Part shown: positions 18,881-26,535 of the stretch, piece by piece
Layout: the number at the start of each line of letters is the position of its first letter
How positions within the stretch are numbered: position 1 is the stretch's first letter
From: an uncultured Alphaproteobacteria bacterium
GTDB lineage: Bacteria > Pseudomonadota > Alphaproteobacteria > HIMB59 > GCA-002718135
Length of the DNA: 64,000 nucleotides
Direction of reading: 5' to 3'
Assembly (NCBI GenBank): GCA_902582755.1
Contig: CACHSZ010000001.1
Coordinates: 239,774 to 303,773 of the forward strand
Notes under the pieces: generated by a model
What the model was told of the DNA's origin: nothing
Seen by the model: the letters and a program-made list of their open reading frames with translations, nothing else
Database searches by the model: none
Program-made: the position numbers and the translations under genes

Positions 18881-19622
18881 TATTTGTTACTCTCCCATCT
18901 GTTTCATGAGAATGATCATGATCATGTTGATAAAGTGATAGAGTTGTGGCGTTATGTTCACCAAATAATTCTATGTATGCCGAATTCTTTACAATTGATC
19001 TTGGCGTTCCAGAGCAACATATATGACCATTTAAGCAAATTACATGATCTGTAGCTGACATAACAAAATGAAGATCATGTGATATCAGTAATATTCCACA
19101 ATTAAGTGTTGAACAAATTTTTTTAATAAGATTATAAAGTGCAATTTCTCCATTAAAATCTACACCTTGAACTGGTTCATCCAAAACAAGTAAGTCTGGT
19201 TTTTTTGCGATTGCTCTGGCGATTAAGACTCTTTGAAATTCTCCGCCAGATAAATTATGAATATCGTTATAGAGAAGGTTATCTACTCCAGTTAATTTTA
19301 AAGCATCAACAATTTCAAGATTATTTATATGACTTGTTAATTTCATAAAATCAACGACACGAAGAGGCATTGTCCAATCAATATTAATTTTTTGTGGTAC
19401 GTAAGCCATTTTAGAAGCAAAGTTTTTTATTTGCCCTTCATCAGACTTAAGTATCTTAAGTATCATTTTAGCTGAAGTTGTTTTTCCAGAACCATTAGGC
19501 CCTATTAGAGTAACAATTTTCCCCTTGTGAATTTCCAAGCTTATTCCTCGTACAATCCACTTGGATGACTTGTACACACCACAGTTATCTAGTTTAACCA
19601 ATAAATTATTATTTTCTGCCAT
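18873..19622 (-). CDS. znuC: Zinc ABC transporter ATPase ZnuC
   Basis: A 249-residue ATP-binding protein. Walker A is GPNGSGKTT, the Q-loop region is AYVPQKINIDWTMPL, the signature is LSGGEFQRV, Walker B is LLVLDEPVQGVD and the H-loop is LLISHDLH. The C-terminus has a His-rich tail (HDHDHSHE), as often in zinc-specific ZnuC. It starts directly beside the Zur operator and faces znuA. Confidence 0.94.
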   Translation of the reverse strand: MAENNNLLVKLDNCGVYKSSKWIVRGISLEIHKGKIVTLIGPNGSGKTTSAKMILKILKSDEGQIKNFASKMAYVPQKINIDWTMPLRVVDFMKLTSHINNLEIVDALKLTGVDNLLYNDIHNLSGGEFQRVLIARAIAKKPDLLVLDEPVQGVDFNGEIALYNLIKKICSTLNCGILLISHDLHFVMSATDHVICLNGHICCSGTPRSIVKNSAYIELFGEHNATTLSLYQHDHDHSHETDGRVTNNV

Positions 19623-19641
19623 TTTATTATTTACAACTTAA

Positions 19642-19660
19642 AATGTTATATTATAACATT
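19642..19660. promoter_or_regulatory. Zur box between znuC and znuA
   Basis: AATGTTATATTATAACATT is a perfect 19-bp palindrome (9-bp arms, one central base) and matches the core of the well-known bacterial Zur consensus AATGTTATANTATAACATT. It lies 19 nt upstream of the znuC start and 40 nt upstream of znuA, so a Zur dimer could silence both directions when zinc is ample. Confidence 0.93.
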
Positions 19661-19700
19661 ACAATACTTTAACACACTTAAATCTAATAGGAATACTTTT

Positions 19701-20828
19701 ATGAAACAAATGAATATTTTTCTACATGTTTTTAAAATTATCTTGTTTTCAGGAATTCTTGTTGCAACTGCATCTGCTAGAGCAGAACTAAAAGTTGTAA
19801 CGACTATTAAACCACTTCATTCATTGATTGCTAATGTTATGAATGGAATTGGTGAACCTGGACTTATAATTGAAGGAAGCATATCTCCACATAGTTTTAC
19901 TATGAAACCATCTCATGCAAAAATGCTTGAAGAAGCAGATATAGTATTTTGGATTGGTGAGAGTATTGAGACATCATTAGAAGAACCTCTGGAGTCAATA
20001 GCAAAAAGTGCTGAAGTCGTAGAGTTTATGGAAGTTGAAACAATTGCTAAATTAAAATTTAGAGAAGAATCTATATTTGGTGACCACGATGATCACGACG
20101 ATCACGACGACCATGACGATCACGACGACCATGACGATCACGAAGATCACGACGACCATGACGATCATGATGACCATGACGATCATGACGATCACGATGA
20201 TCATGACGATCATGATGACCATGACGATCACGATGATCACGATGATCATGACGATCACGACGACCATGACGATCATGATGATCATGACGATCACAGTGGA
20301 CACGACGACCACGGTCATGCACATGGTGAATTTGATGCTCACATTTGGTTAGATCCAATGAATGCTAAAGAAATGGTTCATGAGATTGCTCATGAGTTAG
20401 GTGATTTAGATCCTGCCAATAAAGAGAAATATGAAGCAAATGCTGATGCAACAATCAAAGCTTTAGACCAATTGATAAATGACGTTAGCAAGGATATTAA
20501 TTCCGATGCAAAATTTGTCGTTTTCCATGACGCCTACCAATACTTTGAAGAAAGATTTGGTGTAAGAGCTGCAGGAGCTTTAACATTGAATACTGATGTT
20601 TTACCTGGTGCAAAGCAAATAGCTGATATTCAGGATGTTATTAAGGATAAGGGAATAAAATGTATTTTCTCTGAACCTCAATTTAATCCAAAGATTATTT
20701 CAACAATAGCTGAGGATATGAATATCAAAACAGGAGTTTTTGATCCTTTAGGTGCTAACATCGATGCTGGTAAGTCACTTTACTTTACGTTGATTAGTAA
20801 TCTCGGGGACGAGCTTAAAGGCTGTTAA
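19701..20828 (+). CDS. znuA: Zinc ABC transporter substrate-binding protein ZnuA with giant His-Asp loop
   Basis: A 375-residue periplasmic zinc-binding protein. It has a signal peptide (cleavage likely after the ASARA segment near residue 28), zinc-ligand His in SPHSFTMKPSHA, AHIWLDPMNA and VVFHDAYQYFEERFG. Between the first and second lobes of the N-terminal domain lies an extreme low-complexity loop of (Asp-His-Asp) repeats of about 71 residues, then HGHAHG. His-rich loops in ZnuA help capture zinc; this one is far longer than usual. The gene has a recognisable AGGA ribosome site and is followed by a perfect hairpin terminator. Confidence 0.95.
   Translation: MKQMNIFLHVFKIILFSGILVATASARAELKVVTTIKPLHSLIANVMNGIGEPGLIIEGSISPHSFTMKPSHAKMLEEADIVFWIGESIETSLEEPLESIAKSAEVVEFMEVETIAKLKFREESIFGDHDDHDDHDDHDDHDDHDDHEDHDDHDDHDDHDDHDDHDDHDDHDDHDDHDDHDDHDDHDDHDDHDDHDDHSGHDDHGHAHGEFDAHIWLDPMNAKEMVHEIAHELGDLDPANKEKYEANADATIKALDQLINDVSKDINSDAKFVVFHDAYQYFEERFGVRAAGALTLNTDVLPGAKQIADIQDVIKDKGIKCIFSEPQFNPKIISTIAEDMNIKTGVFDPLGANIDAGKSLYFTLISNLGDELKGC
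20082..20294 (+). repeat. In-frame 9-bp tandem repeat (GAC/T-CAC/T-GAC/T) in znuA
   Basis: About 213 bases made of roughly 24 copies of a 9-bp unit encoding Asp-His-Asp. Synonymous variation at third positions (C/T) and one GAA (Glu) show it is not freshly duplicated throughout. The low complexity creates long open frames on both strands; three ORF-track entries here are artefacts. The repeat could change length by slippage in multiples of 9, keeping the frame. Confidence 0.95.
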
Positions 20829-20843
20829 TTTTTAATATTTAAA

Positions 20844-20874
20844 TAAATTCCACCTTGTATTAAGGTGGAATTTA
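20844..20874 (+). terminator. Perfect stem-loop after znuA
   Basis: TAAATTCCACCTT and AAGGTGGAATTTA form a 13-bp perfect stem with a 5-nt loop between znuA and the COG0523 gene. There is no long T tract, so it may partially attenuate readthrough into the downstream GTPase operon instead of fully stopping it. Confidence 0.75.
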
Positions 20875-20899
20875 TAGAACTAATTATAAGGAAATTGAT

Positions 20900-21871
20900 A
20901 TGGAAAATACTTCTCAGGTTCCAGTTACGGTTTTAACAGGTTTTCTTGGAGCTGGAAAAACAACACTTTTAAATCGAATTTTAACTGAACAGCATGGACG
21001 TAAATATGCTGTCATTGTTAATGAATTTGGTGAGCAGGGAATTGATAATGACCTTGTTGTTGATGCTGATGAAGAAGTATTTGAAATGAATAACGGTTGC
21101 ATTTGTTGCACTGTTAGAGGTGATTTAATTAGAATTCTTAGTGGTTTAATGAAACGTGCTGACAAACTAGATGCAATTATAGTTGAAACAACTGGTTTAG
21201 CTGATCCAGCCCCAGTTGCTCAGACATTTTTTGTTGATCAAGACGTTGCTGATAGAACAAAATTAGATGCAATTGTTACAGTTGCTGATGCTGTTCATCT
21301 AAGTTCTCAACTAGTAGATCATCATGAAGCAGAAGAGCAAATTGCTTTTGCTGATGTCATTTTGTTAAATAAAGTTGAACTTGTTGAAGATAATGACATT
21401 GTGAAAGTTAATGATCGTATTAGAAAAATAAATCCTTTTGCAAAGATTATTAAAACAACACGTTGTGATGCACCTCTTGATGAAATCGTAGGCTTAAATG
21501 CATTTAGTCTAGATAGAGTATTAGATATTGAACCTGACTTTCTTGAATCAGATCATGATCATGAACATGATGATGATGTTACTAGTCTATCCTTTGTATC
21601 TGATACACCATTAGATATGGATAAGTTTCAAGATTGGTTTGGAAATTTACTTAGGACTAAGGGCCAGGATATTCTTCGATCAAAAGGCATTTTGAACTTT
21701 AAAGGTGAAGAAGAGCGATATGTATTTCAAGGAGTGCATATGCTTATGGATGCTTCACCAATGGGACCTTGGCCTAAAGGAAAAGATAGAAGTTCTCGAG
21801 TAGTATTTATTGGTCGTGATCTTGATAATATGAATCTTAAGGAAGGCTTTGAAAATTGTAAATCAGCATGA
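20900..21871 (+). CDS. COG0523-family GTPase, probable zinc metallochaperone
   Basis: A 323-residue G3E GTPase. Walker A is GFLGAGKTTLLN (residues 14-25), the metal-binding GCICC motif is at 66-70, VETTGLADPAPV follows, and LNKVE is the guanine motif. A His/Asp stretch (DHDHEHDDD) lies before the C-terminal CobW_C domain. Placement just after znuA and before a WD40 gene argues for a zinc chaperone (YciC/ZigA-like) and not the cobalamin enzyme CobW. A good AAGGA ribosome site lies 7 nt upstream. No separate Zur box is visible, so expression may come from znuA readthrough. Confidence 0.88.
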   Translation: MENTSQVPVTVLTGFLGAGKTTLLNRILTEQHGRKYAVIVNEFGEQGIDNDLVVDADEEVFEMNNGCICCTVRGDLIRILSGLMKRADKLDAIIVETTGLADPAPVAQTFFVDQDVADRTKLDAIVTVADAVHLSSQLVDHHEAEEQIAFADVILLNKVELVEDNDIVKVNDRIRKINPFAKIIKTTRCDAPLDEIVGLNAFSLDRVLDIEPDFLESDHDHEHDDDVTSLSFVSDTPLDMDKFQDWFGNLLRTKGQDILRSKGILNFKGEEERYVFQGVHMLMDASPMGPWPKGKDRSSRVVFIGRDLDNMNLKEGFENCKSA

Positions 21872-22905
21872 ACGCTGATTTAGAAAAACTTCAAGAATCA
21901 AATAAAACTGAACTTGAAAGAAGAGGTTCAATTTTTAATATTGGAGCTCCAGCTACAGAAGCGGTTACAATTCGTGATCAAATAGCGGTAGGATTTGGTG
22001 ACGGCACCGTAAGATTTTTTCAATCTGGATCTGATCCTAAAACTGTTAAAGCACATAAGGGTGTAGTGTTGAGTATGACAAATTATGAAGATCATGTGTT
22101 AACGGGAGGAGACGATGGACGTTTTCTAAAAATATCATCTGATGGAAATATTGATGAAATTTTTAATTTTGGTTCAAAGTGGGTTGACTGTGTAGCTTCT
22201 CACAAAGATACTAAAGTTTGTTCATCAGGAAAGACTGTTTATATTTGGACAAAAAACAAAGATAAACCTCAAACTTTAGAGCATCAAAGTACTGTTGCTG
22301 GATTAGCATTTGATAATAAAGGTAAGCGTCTTGCGGTCTCAAGATACGGTGGAGTAACAGTGTGGAAACTTAATAATAATAAATGGACAGCATCAAATTT
22401 TACCTGGAAAGGATCGCATGGAACTGTAACGTTTAGCCCAGATACAAAATATATTGTAACTGCAATGCAAGAAAATCAAATTCATGGTTGGCGCATAAAT
22501 GACAAAGCGGATTTAGCAATGAGAGGTTATCCATCAAAAATTAAAAGTTTTACTTGGGTTGGTGATACACCGTATTTGGTAACATCTGGATCCAGTGATG
22601 CAGTTTGCTGGCCATTTGATGGTAAAGAAGGACCAATGGGGAGAAAGCCAATTGTTGTTGCAAACGGTGGTAAAGAACTTGCAACATTTGTTAAAGCACT
22701 TAATGGAGAAAAAGCTGTTTTCACCGGTTTTACAGATGGGTCAGTTTTATTAGCAGAAATTGATGAAAGCAAAAAACCAATTATGATTAGAAGTTCAACA
22801 GGTTCAGAAGTTTCAACAATAGCTATATCTAGTGATAACTCACAAATATTAATTGGCGATATGAAAGGTTCTATTCTTTTATCATCTTTATGGGCAGACA
22901 ATTAA
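21868..22905 (+). CDS. WD40-repeat protein of the COG0523 zinc operon
   Basis: A 345-residue protein with repeated beta-propeller blades, seen as recurring segments such as VKAHKGVVLSMTNYEDHVLTGGDDGRF, STVAGLAFDNKGKRLAVSRYGG and HGTVTFSPDTKYIVTAM; I judge about seven blades. There is no signal peptide, so it is cytoplasmic. It overlaps the COG0523 gene by 4 nt, a pairing common in Alphaproteobacteria. The biochemical role is unknown; a scaffold for metal delivery is a guess from context. Confidence 0.85.
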   Translation: MNADLEKLQESNKTELERRGSIFNIGAPATEAVTIRDQIAVGFGDGTVRFFQSGSDPKTVKAHKGVVLSMTNYEDHVLTGGDDGRFLKISSDGNIDEIFNFGSKWVDCVASHKDTKVCSSGKTVYIWTKNKDKPQTLEHQSTVAGLAFDNKGKRLAVSRYGGVTVWKLNNNKWTASNFTWKGSHGTVTFSPDTKYIVTAMQENQIHGWRINDKADLAMRGYPSKIKSFTWVGDTPYLVTSGSSDAVCWPFDGKEGPMGRKPIVVANGGKELATFVKALNGEKAVFTGFTDGSVLLAEIDESKKPIMIRSSTGSEVSTIAISSDNSQILIGDMKGSILLSSLWADN

Positions 22906-22915
22906 AGGAGAAAAT

Positions 22916-23170
22916 ATGTTTAATCGTAAAACTCAAAATGTTGAAAAAATAAGAAATCTTAAACATTTAATTTCCAAGAAATATAAATTACCAGAAAATA
23001 CTATAATAAGTATTGCTGAGCTCAGTTGTCATGAACCTGATTGTCCACCAATTGAAACTGTAATTACTGCAAGAAATGAAGACGGATCAATGAAAAATTG
23101 GCGAGTTGCAAAGTCAATAGAAGAAATAGAGGAGTCAGATATTAATAATCTAACAAATCACACTCATTAA
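22916..23170 (+). CDS. Small conserved protein with ELxCxExxCPPxET motif
   Basis: An 84-residue protein with a strong ribosome site (AAAGGAG, 5 nt before ATG). The central motif IAELSCHEPDCPPIETVI, with Cys-x4-Cys and nearby acidic residues, recurs in small proteins that follow COG0523/WD40 genes in Alphaproteobacteria. The C-terminus ends NHTH. Two Cys plus His suggest metal contact, which fits the zinc operon, but no function is established. The gene ends 23 nt before the convergent cysteine-rich peptide gene. Confidence 0.78.
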   Translation: MFNRKTQNVEKIRNLKHLISKKYKLPENTIISIAELSCHEPDCPPIETVITARNEDGSMKNWRVAKSIEEIEESDINNLTNHTH

Positions 23171-23193
23171 ATTATTAAATTTAAAATAATTTA

Positions 23194-23277
23194 TTAACAG
23201 CAATCTCCACCTTCACAAGTACAGCAACAGCTACAACTGCAACCACACTTTGGTGGGTTTGGACTTTGATTTTTCAT
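23194..23277 (-). CDS. 27-residue cysteine-rich peptide, metallothionein-like (not in ORF track)
   Basis: On the minus strand at the end of the zinc operon an ATG at 23277, with AGG seven bases upstream, opens a 27-codon frame. Nine residues are Cys, including the run CGCSCSCCCTC and a final CC. An in-frame ATG two codons earlier is possible but would sit almost on the AGG. The composition strongly suggests thiolate metal binding, and the location beside znu/COG0523 genes agrees. It is far smaller than classical bacterial metallothioneins (SmtA about 55 residues). Coding status is inferred from composition and start signals only. Confidence 0.62.
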   Translation of the reverse strand: MKNQSPNPPKCGCSCSCCCTCEGGDCC

Positions 23278-23317
23278 AATCATACCTATATATTTTTTAT
23301 AATAATTTAAAATACAA

Positions 23318-24175
23318 ATGAGAAAAGCATTAGAAATTAAACAATGTATGAAGACTTTCGAGGGTGACGGGATACCTGTAACGAGAGCTTTCCCTGTCCC
23401 TGGTATGAGAGAAAATGATCCATTTCTTCTTTTTGATCATTTCGGCCCAATTAATTATGAGCCAGGAGGAGCAACTGGCGTACCTGCGCATCCTCATTGT
23501 GGATTTGAGGCAATTACTTACATGCTTGGTGGTGAGGTAGAACACAGAGACTCATTTGGCGGACAAGCAGAAATTGAAACTGGTGATGTACAATGGATGA
23601 CAACTGGTTCAGGTTTAATTCACTCTGAATTAGTAACAGAAAAATTCAAGAAGAGTGGCGGTATCATGCAAGGTTTACAAATCTGGGTTAACCTTCCACA
23701 AAAAAATAAAAAAGTGAAACCTTGGTATCAACATATTAAGAAAAATAATATTCCATCAGTAACTGAAAACACAAATATAGAAATTAAAGTTCTTGTGGGT
23801 GAAATAAATGGAACCAAATCCAAAGTTCAAACATATTCACCTGTATCAATATTTGATATTCAATTTACAAAACCAGATATGACAAAGTTTAATATTGATA
23901 AAGAACAAAATCTTATGATTTATATTATTGATGGTCAGTTACAGTTCAATGAGAAAGATAAAATCGCTAATAAAGGTGATATGATTTACTTTGATCAGTC
24001 AAGTGATGAAGTTCAACTTACATCAATATCAGAAAAGGGATCCTACCTAGTTTTAGCAGGTAAGCCGCTTAAAGAACCTGTAGCACGTTATGGTCCTTTT
24101 GTGGCGAATTCTGAGGGAGAAATCAAGCAAGCAATGATGGACTATCAAGAAGGAAAGATGGGAAGCTTAGCTTAA
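23318..24175 (+). CDS. Pirin family bicupin protein
   Basis: A 285-residue bicupin. The N-terminal cupin has PAHPHCGFEAITYMLGGEVEHRDS and GDVQWMTTGSGLIHSE, where His and Glu residues bind iron in characterised pirins; LQIWVNLP is the usual linker and the C-terminal cupin follows. Some pirins have quercetinase activity, others regulate metabolism; the activity here is not determined. It ends on a TTAA shared with convergent trmL. Confidence 0.9.
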   Translation: MRKALEIKQCMKTFEGDGIPVTRAFPVPGMRENDPFLLFDHFGPINYEPGGATGVPAHPHCGFEAITYMLGGEVEHRDSFGGQAEIETGDVQWMTTGSGLIHSELVTEKFKKSGGIMQGLQIWVNLPQKNKKVKPWYQHIKKNNIPSVTENTNIEIKVLVGEINGTKSKVQTYSPVSIFDIQFTKPDMTKFNIDKEQNLMIYIIDGQLQFNEKDKIANKGDMIYFDQSSDEVQLTSISEKGSYLVLAGKPLKEPVARYGPFVANSEGEIKQAMMDYQEGKMGSLA

Positions 24176-24618
24176 GTTAATTGACGTAACATTTCACCAG
24201 CTACAATAGCAACTGAACTACTAAGATTGATCGATCTAGGCCCTTTTATCATTGGTATTGTTAATCTTTCATCGACAGAGCTATGGACAAAATCAGGTGC
24301 TCCTGCACTTTCTCTGCCAAATAAAATAATATCATTTGATTGAAATTTATAATCGAAATAACTTTTTTTACTTTTAGTTGTTAGAAGAACGAGTCGATAT
24401 GAATTATCTTTTGACCACTCATAAAATTTTTCCCAACTTAAATGTTTTTTTAATTCTAGATAATCATAGTAATCCATTGATGCTCTTTTTAATCTCTTAT
24501 CATCAATCACAAAGCCAGCTGGCTCTATTATATCTACTGGTATTCCAAGACAGGCACCTAGTCTAAATATGTTTCCTGCATTCTGTGGTATGTCGGGTTC
24601 AAATAGAGCAATTCTCAT
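24172..24618 (-). CDS. trmL: tRNA (cytidine/uridine(34)-2'-O)-methyltransferase TrmL
   Basis: A 148-residue SPOUT methyltransferase for the wobble position of tRNA-Leu. It begins IALFEPDIPQNAGNIFRLGA, a TrmL signature, and ends with the knot elements LFGRESAGAP, IPMIKGPRSINLSSSVAIVAGE. Length is standard for TrmL and shorter than other SpoU enzymes. It is a single gene divergent from petA. Confidence 0.93.
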   Translation of the reverse strand: MRIALFEPDIPQNAGNIFRLGACLGIPVDIIEPAGFVIDDKRLKRASMDYYDYLELKKHLSWEKFYEWSKDNSYRLVLLTTKSKKSYFDYKFQSNDIILFGRESAGAPDFVHSSVDERLTIPMIKGPRSINLSSSVAIVAGEMLRQLT

Positions 24619-24713
24619 GTTTTTTTACTATATTATTTTATTACTTGCGTCACGCTGGCACATATTTAAAAAGTATTTTTTTGAGTAATTAAGATATAAG
24701 AAATTCACAATAA

Positions 24714-25241
24714 ATGGCTAAAAAACCCAAAAATAAGAGAAGAGATTTCCTACAACTTAGCACTGTAACGCTTGGTGCTGTTGGAACAGCTGCTTTTATA
24801 TGGCCTTTTCTAAAAAGTATGAGTCCAGCAGAAGACACATTAGCTGCAGGATCAACCGAAGTAGATATTAGTGCTATTGAAGAAGGTCAAAGTATAACAA
24901 TAAAGTGGCGTGGAAAACCTGTTTTCATTAAAAAAAGAACAAAAGATGAAATTGATGCAGCTAAAATGGTTCAAGCTTCTGAATTAAGAGATCCACAAGA
25001 TGATGCTGATAGAGTACAAAAAGAAGAATGGTTAGTTTTAGTGGGAGTATGTACACACTTAGGTTGTGTTCCACTTGGTCAGAAGGTTTCAGATATGAAA
25101 GGTGAGTACGATGGTTGGTACTGCCCATGTCATGGTTCACATTACGATACATCAGGTAGGATAAGAAAGGGACCAGCTCCCAAAAACTTGGACGTTCCGC
25201 CCTATACCTTTTTAAATGATAATACTATAAAGATAGGATAA
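24714..25241 (+). CDS. petA: Ubiquinol-cytochrome c reductase Rieske iron-sulfur subunit
   Basis: A 175-residue Rieske protein of the cytochrome bc1 complex. The twin-arginine region KRRDFLQ plus hydrophobic helix (residues 9-33) anchors it to the inner membrane. The 2Fe-2S ligands are in CTHLGC (Cys113, His115) and CPCHGSHYD (Cys137, His140), with the disulfide pair Cys118/Cys139. It is the first gene of petABC, 1 nt before petB; the promoter should lie in the 95-nt gap to trmL. Confidence 0.96.
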   Translation: MAKKPKNKRRDFLQLSTVTLGAVGTAAFIWPFLKSMSPAEDTLAAGSTEVDISAIEEGQSITIKWRGKPVFIKKRTKDEIDAAKMVQASELRDPQDDADRVQKEEWLVLVGVCTHLGCVPLGQKVSDMKGEYDGWYCPCHGSHYDTSGRIRKGPAPKNLDVPPYTFLNDNTIKIG

Positions 25242-25242
25242 C

Positions 25243-26535
25243 ATGGATAAGAATCGAAAAGTACATCAGTTTAAAAACCCTGTCCTCAATTGGATAGAGT
25301 TTCGTTTACCAATTATTTCTTATTTCAAAAAAGAATACGGTGATTATCCAATGCCTAAAAATTGTAATTATTTTTGGAGTTTTGGTGCATTAGCAACAAT
25401 TACGCTTGTTACAATGATAGTAAGTGGAATTTTTCTTGCAATGAATTACACACCACATACTGATATGGCATTTGATAGTGTTGAAAGAATAATGCGAGAT
25501 GTCAATTACGGTTGGTTAATGCGATACATCCATTCCAATGGTGCAGCCTTTTTCTTCATCATTGTTTACATTCATATAGTAAGAGCAATGTATTTTGGTT
25601 CTTACAAATATCCAAGAGAGCTTAATTGGATTTTAGGTGTATTCATATTTTTATTAATGATGGCAACTTCTTTTCTTGGTTACACATTACCGTGGGGACA
25701 AATGTCTTATTGGGGAGCTACAGTTATAACAAATTTATTTAGTGCAATTCCATTTATTGGTGAGGGATTAAAGACATGGCTTCTTGGTGATTACAATGTT
25801 GGAAATGCTACTTTAAACCGTTTCTTTGCTCTTCATTATGTTTTACCATTTGTTATTTTTGGTGTTGTAGGATTACATGTTGCTGCAGTCCATGTTCATG
25901 GTTCAAATAATCCTGATGGGATTGATATTAAAACTAACAATGACTCAGTAAACTTTTTTCCATATATGTTAATTAAAGATACAGTAGCTATGTGTGCTTT
26001 TGGTGTTGCCATTTCTGCAGTAATATTCTTTGGACCAAATCTTATGGCTGAAGTTGATAATTATATTCCAGCAGATCCACTTGTTACTCCAGCTCACATT
26101 GTTCCAAACTGGTATCTTGCACCTTTTTATGCAATTTTAAGAGCAGTACCTGATAAATTAGGAGGAGTTCTCCTAATGTTTGGTGCGATAGTAATTCTCT
26201 TTGTTCTACCTTGGCTTGATAGATCAAAAGTGAGAAGCTGTAATTATAGACCAATATATAAGTGGTTTATGATGGGCTTTTTTGTTAACTTCTTTGCATT
26301 AGGCTACGTTGGTATGCTTCCTGCTGAAGGTTTATATCTTTTAATTGCTAGAGTAGGTTTACTTTACTACTTTGGTTTTTTCTTTATCATTACACCTTTT
26401 GTTGGTTGGATAGAGAAGCCAAGTAAGCTACCGCTCAGTATTAGTGATGTTTATGCTAAAAATATAGCTCCTAATATTGGCGGAGGAGAAAAAGGAATTC
26501 CTTCACCAGCAATGCAAAAAGATACAAATCTATAA
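25243..26535 (+). CDS. petB: Cytochrome b of the bc1 complex
   Basis: A 430-residue eight-helix membrane protein. Heme-binding His pairs lie in YIHSNGAAFFFIIVYIH and ALHYVLPFVIFGVVGLHVAAVH. LPWGQMSYWGATVI is the Qo-site helix cd1. The second Qo motif, normally PEWY, reads PNWY here (VPNWYLAPFYAILRAVP), replacing the catalytic glutamate by asparagine. The C-terminal tail ends in a short hydrophilic extension. It is flanked by petA and petC with near-zero spacing. Confidence 0.96.
   Translation: MDKNRKVHQFKNPVLNWIEFRLPIISYFKKEYGDYPMPKNCNYFWSFGALATITLVTMIVSGIFLAMNYTPHTDMAFDSVERIMRDVNYGWLMRYIHSNGAAFFFIIVYIHIVRAMYFGSYKYPRELNWILGVFIFLLMMATSFLGYTLPWGQMSYWGATVITNLFSAIPFIGEGLKTWLLGDYNVGNATLNRFFALHYVLPFVIFGVVGLHVAAVHVHGSNNPDGIDIKTNNDSVNFFPYMLIKDTVAMCAFGVAISAVIFFGPNLMAEVDNYIPADPLVTPAHIVPNWYLAPFYAILRAVPDKLGGVLLMFGAIVILFVLPWLDRSKVRSCNYRPIYKWFMMGFFVNFFALGYVGMLPAEGLYLLIARVGLLYYFGFFFIITPFVGWIEKPSKLPLSISDVYAKNIAPNIGGGEKGIPSPAMQKDTNL

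Noticed and set aside
20082-20294. Tandem repeat considered as a CRISPR or satellite array
   Set aside because: The unit is only 9 bp without spacers and is an in-frame coding repeat.
20052-20358. Three ORFs (two minus, one plus frame) inside the znuA repeat
   Set aside because: They arise from the 9-bp repeat, have low-complexity products (Met/Ile/Val or His/Arg/Asp) and overlap a clear ZnuA coding frame.
20900-21871. Calling the COG0523 gene cobW of cobalamin synthesis
   Set aside because: No cobalamin genes are nearby; it follows znuA and precedes a WD40 gene, which fits zinc handling.
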